Positions 6,019 to 10,437 of a DNA stretch of 10,437 bases are shown one piece after another (the first letter of the stretch is position 1; each line of letters begins with the position of its first letter). A program made the position numbers and the translations under genes. The notes beneath the pieces are model-generated. The model searched no databases and was not told the DNA's origin. It was given only the letters and a program-made list of their open reading frames with translations. The DNA is from Candidatus Peregrinibacteria bacterium (lineage in GTDB: Bacteria > Patescibacteriota > Gracilibacteria > UBA1369 > LOWO2-01-FULL-3): positions 1-10,437 of the forward strand of contig JABJOK010000050.1 in NCBI GenBank assembly GCA_018664365.1. The letters run 5' to 3'.

Positions 6019-6735
6019 ATGAAGAAAACATCTACACTCCTAATGATTGGTGTTGTCGTCGCTATGCTAGTCGGCGTATACACTGGATATGCTTATTGGC
6101 AAAGATCTAGCGCTAATGCTGAGGCAAAGACGGTAGAAAAGCAGATTGCTGATTTTGAGTCTCAAAAGCTTAAGCTTGAAAATCAAGAAGTCTTAGAGGC
6201 TATTAATGCTCAGAAGGCTTTAAACGACTTTGGGACCGAAATTGTTAGATGGTCCAATGTTATTTCTCGTATTAGAGCGACTGTTCCTACTGTTAAGAAG
6301 GCTCCTCTTGTGGATATCCTTTCTTATTCTGGATCTTTGAGCGGACCTCTTTCCATTAATATGAAAACTCTACCTGGTAGAGATGATCCATATTTTGATG
6401 TTGCAGATTTAATTGAAGCTTTTGATGCTAGCGATGAGTTTATTGATAGCTTTGTAGCATCTGTTTCTAGTGGATTTGATGATGAAGGAAATGAAGTTCT
6501 TTCTTTTATCCTTGGAACAACGTTTGTAAATGTTGATGATGAGGATATAGCTGAAAAAGTTGAAGAGTATGCAGCAGATCGTGAAGAAGAAACGGAGAAT
6601 CTGAGTGATGAAATTTCAGATATTTTGAATGAATCTTTGGATACTGATACGGAAGAAGTTTCAGAGGATGTTCCTACAGAAGATGTTTCAGAAGAAACTC
6701 CTGTGGCAGAGGAAGAAGCTCCTATTAGTCGTTAA
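6019..6735 (+). CDS. PilN-like type IV pilus inner-membrane assembly protein with acidic C-terminal tail
   Basis: This 238-residue bitopic membrane protein heads the pilus operon. The frame is open further upstream to 5824, but ATG 6019 is chosen because it sits just after the promoter and directly before the membrane segment. The TM is at about 7-26, then a coiled coil (about 35-70) and a globular part with RWSNVISRIRATVP (77-90) and FDVADLIEAFDASDEF (126-141). This resembles the PilN/GspL periplasmic fold (W..vl..i....P, then a ferredoxin-like half). Placement before PilO-like and PilC genes supports PilN. Two oddities stand out. The cytoplasmic end is only six or so residues (MKKTST) and lacks the INLLP-like peptide that binds PilM in typical PilN. 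Residues 172-238 form an acidic Glu/Asp/Ser/Thr/Val/Pro-rich tail that I expect to be disordered. Leader is A-rich without Shine-Dalgarno. PilN is a fold-level guess; GspL-like is an alternative name. Confidence 0.7.
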   Translation: MKKTSTLLMIGVVVAMLVGVYTGYAYWQRSSANAEAKTVEKQIADFESQKLKLENQEVLEAINAQKALNDFGTEIVRWSNVISRIRATVPTVKKAPLVDILSYSGSLSGPLSINMKTLPGRDDPYFDVADLIEAFDASDEFIDSFVASVSSGFDDEGNEVLSFILGTTFVNVDDEDIAEKVEEYAADREEETENLSDEISDILNESLDTDTEEVSEDVPTEDVSEETPVAEEEAPISR

Positions 6736-6759
6736 ATCAATTAATTAACAAAAATAAAT

Positions 6760-7338
6760 ATGTTAGGTGATGAAAAAAATAATATTGAAATGGGATCTAA
6801 GTCTAAGACAGGAACAATAATTGGTTCTTTCTTAGTGCTGATTTCTGTTGTTGTTTTAACTTTCTTGGCGCGTCCTGTGGCCTCAGAGGTGTCAGTCTTA
6901 AAGGCGAACACAGATGCTCAAAAGGCGACCCTTGAGACTATTAAGGCTCAAATTAGTGAGCTAGAACAGGCCGAGCAGGACCTTGGTTTAACCACAGAGG
7001 TTAAAAAATCTCAGGCAAAGGGGTCTATTCCTGCAAATATGGATCAGGATGAAGTGATTAGAGATGTTATTGAGATTTCGGAGGAAAATGATATTCAGCT
7101 TAAATCTATTGGTTTTGGAAAGGGATCTTCTGACAAGGAGGGGCTTTCAACACTATCTGTTAATGCTAGTTTCGAAGGCAATTATTCAGATCTAATATCA
7201 TTTTTGAAGGGAATTGAAGAAAACCAAAGACTTTTCAGGGTGAATTCAATAAGTGTTCAAATAAATAAAATTGAGATAATTGATATTAGTCGTGCGACTT
7301 TCTCTATTTCAATGGATGCATTTTATCAGTCTAAATAA
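6760..7338 (+). CDS. pilO: PilO-like type IV pilus assembly protein
   Basis: A 192-residue bitopic protein expected to pair with the PilN-like protein and link the membrane platform of the pilus. A cytoplasmic N-terminus of about 17 residues precedes one TM (about 18-38). A coiled coil with Leu/Ile heptads follows (about 44-75). The C-terminal ferredoxin-like domain runs from IPANMDQDEVIRDVIEISEE (90-109) through LSTLSVNASFEGNYSDLISFL (129-149), IEENQRLFRVNSISVQ (152-167) and a final strand ending FYQSK. The 'G-x-Y-xx-L-xx-FL-xx-IE' run is typical of PilO. It starts 24 bases after the PilN-like stop and ends 6 bases before pilC, so all three are one transcript. ATG 6760 is used; ATG 6790, ten codons on, is a possible alternative start that would trim the cytoplasmic end. 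No Shine-Dalgarno is seen. Confidence 0.8.
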   Translation: MLGDEKNNIEMGSKSKTGTIIGSFLVLISVVVLTFLARPVASEVSVLKANTDAQKATLETIKAQISELEQAEQDLGLTTEVKKSQAKGSIPANMDQDEVIRDVIEISEENDIQLKSIGFGKGSSDKEGLSTLSVNASFEGNYSDLISFLKGIEENQRLFRVNSISVQINKIEIIDISRATFSISMDAFYQSK

Positions 7339-7344
7339 TAAAAT

Positions 7345-8637
7345 ATGGAATTTGATGGACTTCAAATAGGCACGCCAAAGAAGACTGTGAATAAGGAGGC
7401 TCCGGAGAAGAAGGAGCAAGCTGCTGATGCAACTGACTATATTGTTGATGGTGCTTCTGGTGGGCGAGATATACTTAAAAAAATTAAGCGCATAGTTATT
7501 TCTGAAAGAGATGATGTTATCTATGGCGTTTACGATAATCGAGATAAACCGTTCTCGGTAAAATTCAACGATTTCTTAATTGATAGATCTAGTGTTTCTT
7601 TAAAAGATAAGTCTTATTTCTTTCATATGCTTGCGGTGATGGTTGATGCTGGAATCCCAGTTGTTCAGGCAGTTAAATCGTTAGCGGGGAGAAGTGATAA
7701 CCCTAGATTTAGACGAATTTTAAATACGATCGCATATAGTTGTGAGCACGGATTTAAGCTTGCAGACGCTATGGATCGTTTCGAAGATGTGTTTGATGAT
7801 TTCGAAATTGGAATTGTGAAGTCTGGTGAGGCAACAGGTCATTTAAACACTATGTTGTTTCAGCTTTCTTCAGAATTAGACAAAAAACATGATCTTTCTT
7901 TGAAATTATGGGGAGCTGCTGTTTACCCAATCGCAGTCCTATCTGTACTTTTCTTAGTTACTATTGGAATGTTGGTATGGGTTTTTCCAACGCTTCTAAA
8001 CATGTTAACAGAGGGCGGAATAGTCGCAGGAGATCTTCCTTTTGCTACTCGTGCTCTTCTAACCCTGCAAACTGCGGTTACGGATTATTGGTGGGCTATC
8101 TTGATGGTGGTCTTTGCTCTATTTGGAATGTTTAAAATGTATGTTGCAACTTCTTATGGGGCGGTTAAGTGGGATTATATGAAATTAAAAATTCCAATTG
8201 TGGGAGGACTACTTCGAAGACTTTATGTTCTTCGTTTTGTAAGTATGATTGGTCTTCTTGTTGAATCTGGATTGCCTGTAATTAAGTCTTTAAAGATTAC
8301 AGGAGGAGCTCTTTCAAATAGACTTTATAGGATTAAAACCCAGGAAGTTATCGATGTTGTTAAGGATGGAGGAAAAATTTCTGATAGTTTGAGTGATTCA
8401 GAGTATCTATTTCCGCCTGAGGTTTCACAAATGATTCGTGTTGGAGAAAAATCGGCAAGTTTAGCAAAGATATCTATAAAAATCTCTGATCAGTATCAGC
8501 GTGAAATCGATAATAGTTTGAAGAAGATTTCATCTGTATTTGAGCCAGTGATGATACTTTTTGTTGGTTTATTTGTTGGACTCTTAGCTCTTGCAGTTAT
8601 GGCTCCGATCTTTAACTTAAGTACTCTAATTCAATAA
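7345..8637 (+). CDS. pilC: Type IV pilus/type II secretion platform protein PilC/GspF
   Basis: This 430-residue polytopic protein forms the inner-membrane platform that the pilus ATPases act upon. Two GspF cytoplasmic helical domains are visible, each beginning with a phenylalanine/leucine-rich 'F..mL..ml.aG.p...a...l' run: FFHMLAVMVDAGIPVVQAVKSL (92-113) and RFVSMIGLLVESGLPVIKSLKI (297-318). Each carries the Gly-Glu motif: KSGEATGHL (159-167) and RVGEKSASL (366-373). TM segments lie near 190-214, 248-268 and 400-422, ending with the family's 'APIFNLSTLI'. The N-terminal ~88 residues do not look like the usual start of PilC/GspF: a charged, low-complexity lead (11-35) is followed by a small domain with RDDVIYGVYDNRDKPFSVKF (55-74). 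Length is otherwise normal. No PilB or PilT ATPase is in the window, so partners must be encoded elsewhere. The gene ends in TAA three bases before the next ATG. Confidence 0.93.
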   Translation: MEFDGLQIGTPKKTVNKEAPEKKEQAADATDYIVDGASGGRDILKKIKRIVISERDDVIYGVYDNRDKPFSVKFNDFLIDRSSVSLKDKSYFFHMLAVMVDAGIPVVQAVKSLAGRSDNPRFRRILNTIAYSCEHGFKLADAMDRFEDVFDDFEIGIVKSGEATGHLNTMLFQLSSELDKKHDLSLKLWGAAVYPIAVLSVLFLVTIGMLVWVFPTLLNMLTEGGIVAGDLPFATRALLTLQTAVTDYWWAILMVVFALFGMFKMYVATSYGAVKWDYMKLKIPIVGGLLRRLYVLRFVSMIGLLVESGLPVIKSLKITGGALSNRLYRIKTQEVIDVVKDGGKISDSLSDSEYLFPPEVSQMIRVGEKSASLAKISIKISDQYQREIDNSLKKISSVFEPVMILFVGLFVGLLALAVMAPIFNLSTLIQ

Positions 8638-8640
8638 TGA

Positions 8641-9348
8641 ATGCACTCAAGGGATATAAAAGACAAAAAGGGATTCACCTTGGTGGAGATACTAGTGGTG
8701 ATTATGATTGTGGGAGTGCTCTCTATGCTTGCAGTTGGTGGATATACTAGTTATAGGCGTGCTGCGCTACTTTCTCTTTCGGCAGACGATATTGTTTCTC
8801 AGATCTATTCAATGAGGGACAAGACTATTCATGGTGATTATAAAAGTGATCGGAAAGGCAAGATTGTGGAAGTTTTACAAGATGGCGGAGAGCTTGAGGA
8901 GATAGATATATTAACTACTGATGCAAGATGTTTTGGATTTCTCTACAGAAGTGAAGGAGGATTCTTTTTATTTTCGCAGGAGTTTAATATTTTGAAAAAA
9001 TATGATTCGAATTCTGGCTCGTGGCTATATACAGGATGCTCTTCAGGCTTTTTGGCGGAGGGGGTTTTGGAAGAAACAAAATTGCCTTTAGATGATATTA
9101 TAAAAGTTGCAGGAGTTCAGCAGCTCGACAAATGGGATAATATTTCACAAATTGGAGACAGTAATTTTATGATAAGATTTTCGCCTCCTGCAGGGGATGT
9201 TGAATACTTTGTGGATGGGGCACAGGTTAGCGCTATAGATTTGAAAGAAATCGTTTTGAATTTGAAATATGGTGATAATTTGGCAGATGATCTTGAAACA
9301 GATGTTGTATTTAACCTTGAAGAAGAGACTGTATTTGCTCGTAAATAA
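8641..9348 (+). CDS. Prepilin-like protein (type IV pilin/pseudopilin, GspH/FimT-like position)
   Basis: A 235-residue class III signal protein. The short basic leader ends KKG and is followed by FTLVE, so prepilin peptidase should cut after Gly11, leaving Phe as the first mature residue and Glu at mature position 5. The hydrophobic helix runs to about residue 38. The mature domain is long for a minor pilin and contains two cysteines (C97, C133), possibly a disulfide, and no motif that I can name. It begins 3 bases after the pilC stop. An ATG at 8637 overlaps the pilC stop but reads a different frame that does not give FTLVE, so 8641 is the start. Being first after pilC, it could be a FimT/GspH-type minor pilin; a major pilin is less likely given its size. 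Class is firm, the specific subtype is not. Confidence 0.85.
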   Translation: MHSRDIKDKKGFTLVEILVVIMIVGVLSMLAVGGYTSYRRAALLSLSADDIVSQIYSMRDKTIHGDYKSDRKGKIVEVLQDGGELEEIDILTTDARCFGFLYRSEGGFFLFSQEFNILKKYDSNSGSWLYTGCSSGFLAEGVLEETKLPLDDIIKVAGVQQLDKWDNISQIGDSNFMIRFSPPAGDVEYFVDGAQVSAIDLKEIVLNLKYGDNLADDLETDVVFNLEEETVFARK

Positions 9349-9350
9349 TT

Positions 9351-9935
9351 ATGAATAAAGTATCTGGAAAAATCAGAAGAGAAGATGGATTCACTTTAAC
9401 GGAGGTGATGATTGGCATGACTATATTGACGGTTGCCATTGTTGCTGCAACTAGCCTTGTTCTAGGCTTGATGAAGTCTAACTCAAACAATGTTAAGACC
9501 TTACAAGCTTATTATTTGGCTCAGGAGGGTGTTGAGATGGTTCGAAATGTGCGAGATACAAACTGGTTGAACAATAAGGACTGGTTGAACAATTTGGTTG
9601 ACGAAGCGGGGTCTGCAGATTCGATAAATAGAGTTGTAGGCATTAGTTTTTTAAACACTGAAGAGAACCTGACTCCAGAGCAATTTGTAAGTGTTTATCC
9701 ATGGAATTTTGACTCTTCATCTTTTGAATATGTAAATGATGAAGACGTTATTGATGCTACTGAGTTTAATCGTTCAATTGAAATTTCTGATCATGAACAG
9801 GAGTGCGAGGGTGAAGTAGAGGGGACTTGTGATTATAAACTAGTGACGGTGACTGTTGATTGGAAAGATGGGGCTAAGGATCGAAATTTTACATTACAAA
9901 CTATTTTAACTAATTGGAAAGATGGTGTCTTTTAA
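9351..9935 (+). CDS. PilV/GspI-like minor pilin
   Basis: A 194-residue prepilin with leader ending EDG (Gly13) and the mature start FTLTEVMIGMTILTVAIVAATSLV, the usual hydrophobic assembly helix with Glu at mature position 5. The next block, LAQEGVEMVRNVRDTNWLNN (56-75), is characteristic of PilV-type proteins in CPR and related genomes (A.EG.E..RN.RD.NWL). The globular part ends with strands KLVTVTVDW and FTLQTILTNW, as in PilV/GspI C-termini. Two cysteines (C152, C160) flank an acidic loop. A tandem duplication of six codons (NWLNNK/DWLNNL) lies in the body. It starts 2 bases after the previous gene and overlaps the next by 14 bases, so translation is likely coupled. No Shine-Dalgarno. Predicted role: part of the pilus tip-initiating minor pilin complex. 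Confidence 0.85.
   Translation: MNKVSGKIRREDGFTLTEVMIGMTILTVAIVAATSLVLGLMKSNSNNVKTLQAYYLAQEGVEMVRNVRDTNWLNNKDWLNNLVDEAGSADSINRVVGISFLNTEENLTPEQFVSVYPWNFDSSSFEYVNDEDVIDATEFNRSIEISDHEQECEGEVEGTCDYKLVTVTVDWKDGAKDRNFTLQTILTNWKDGVF
9562..9597 (+). repeat. 18-bp tandem duplication inside the PilV-like gene
   Basis: Two adjacent 18-base units (9562-9579 and 9580-9597) agree at 16 of 18 positions and encode NWLNNK then DWLNNL. The period is a multiple of three, so the frame is kept. It looks like a recent slippage or duplication event. Confidence 0.85.
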
Positions 9936-10437
9936 GAAAGACAATAAGGGATTTACTTTAGTTGAATTGCTCGTTGCAATGAGTATTTTTATAGTTTTTC
10001 TGGGTGTGCTTATGAGTTCTTACACAAGTATTATTAGAGCTCAACGTGAGGCTAATGATTATCGCGTTATGTACTCTGAGGCTCGTCATGTTTTTGAAAC
10101 TATTACTCAGGAACTTAGAAATGGAATGGTGGATTATGGGAAATACTGTGAACTGATTTCTGCAGGAACTCTTCTTGTGCCTGCTCAGGACCATATTTTT
10201 ATCGTTAACAAGGATTCGTTGGACCATAGAGAGATCTCGTTTGACGAGGGAAATGGGAAAATTAAATATGGAATTTATGACTCGGGAGTTTATGAAGACC
10301 TTAATTCTGAAGCAGTTAGTGTTAAAAATCTAGAGTTTCATATTTATCCATATGGTGATCCTTATAATGACGAATATGTAATGATTGATGCAGTTCAGTT
10401 TCAGCCAATGGTGACTGTGTTAGCGACTTTTGAGAGA
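9922..10437 (+). CDS. PilW/GspJ-like minor pilin, 3'-truncated by the window
   Basis: An open frame from ATG 9922 runs without a stop to the last base, giving 172 visible residues. The leader MVSFKKDNKG ends in Gly10 and is followed by FTLVELLVAMSIFIVFLGVL, a textbook class III signal with Glu at mature position 5. The mature part has ARHVFETITQELRNGMVDYGKY, then IFIVNKD, KIKYGIYDSG, VKNLEFHIYPYGDP and FQPMVTVLATFE, resembling the C-terminal strands of PilW/GspJ-type minor pilins ('QP.VTV' near the end). Its start lies 14 bases inside the PilV-like gene, so it is probably coupled to it. Only a weak GGAAAG sits immediately before the ATG, too close for a classic ribosome site. With the two previous genes it completes an H-I-J-like minor pilin trio; a fourth (K/X-like) may follow beyond the window. 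Confidence 0.85.
   Translation, partial: MVSFKKDNKGFTLVELLVAMSIFIVFLGVLMSSYTSIIRAQREANDYRVMYSEARHVFETITQELRNGMVDYGKYCELISAGTLLVPAQDHIFIVNKDSLDHREISFDEGNGKIKYGIYDSGVYEDLNSEAVSVKNLEFHIYPYGDPYNDEYVMIDAVQFQPMVTVLATFER

Noticed and set aside
9958..10227. Minus-strand open frame of 89 codons.
   Set aside because: It lies antisense to the PilW/GspJ-like gene, whose frame shows a textbook prepilin signal. The minus product has no recognisable features.
1..10437. UGA=Gly recoding, CRISPR arrays, tRNA/rRNA genes, insertion sequences or prophage.
   Set aside because: Genes are intact under the standard code with GGN at conserved glycines. No repeat-spacer pattern, cloverleaf, transposase or terminal inverted repeats are seen, and the window is almost wholly coding.

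Overview
The window comes from an AT-rich, gene-dense bacterial genome. The best fit is a member of the Candidate Phyla Radiation (Patescibacteria), perhaps near Peregrinibacteria. This is inferred from the gene styles: a short-form TilS, an Hsp20 of the type common in CPR genomes, an RNHCP zinc-binding protein, a stripped-down type IV pilus set, and an almost complete lack of Shine-Dalgarno sequences. No in-frame TGA interrupts any gene and conserved glycines use GGN, so the code is the standard bacterial one and not the UGA=Gly code of Gracilibacteria and Absconditabacteria. Taxonomy cannot be fixed from this window alone.

Layout. (1) Bases 1-1508, plus strand: the 3' part of an M20-family Zn amidohydrolase (allantoate/N-carbamoyl-amino-acid hydrolase type), truncated by the window edge. 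(2) Bases 1497-5913, minus strand, read right to left: RNHCP-domain protein, tilS, ftsH, hsp20 and galU. These form a compact housekeeping and stress operon in which ftsH-hsp20 and hsp20-galU are joined by ATGA start/stop overlaps. galU meets the amidohydrolase tail to tail with a 12-bp overlap. (3) Bases 5914-6018: a divergent intergenic region with a promoter facing right and a weaker one facing left. (4) Bases 6019-10437, plus strand: a type IV pilus/type II secretion-like operon with PilN-like, PilO-like and PilC/GspF proteins, then three prepilin-like proteins of the minor (pseudo)pilin kind. The last is cut by the right edge.

How the genes work together. In the minus operon, TilS modifies tRNA-Ile, FtsH degrades membrane and misfolded proteins, Hsp20 holds aggregating proteins, and GalU makes UDP-glucose for surface polysaccharide. 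The tilS-ftsH adjacency is a classic bacterial arrangement. In the plus operon, PilN/PilO and PilC would form the membrane platform on which the prepilins are assembled. The ATPases (PilB/PilT), PilM, the prepilin peptidase and an obvious major pilin are not in the window.

Most of the window is recognisable core biology. I see no convincing wholly new system. The features most worth a second look are the enlarged, apparently part-duplicated lid domain of the amidohydrolase, the PilN-like protein with an acidic tail and no PilM-binding peptide, the unusual PilC N-terminus, the possibly leaderless RNHCP gene, and the window-wide absence of Shine-Dalgarno sites. There is no gene-free stretch longer than about 105 bases.
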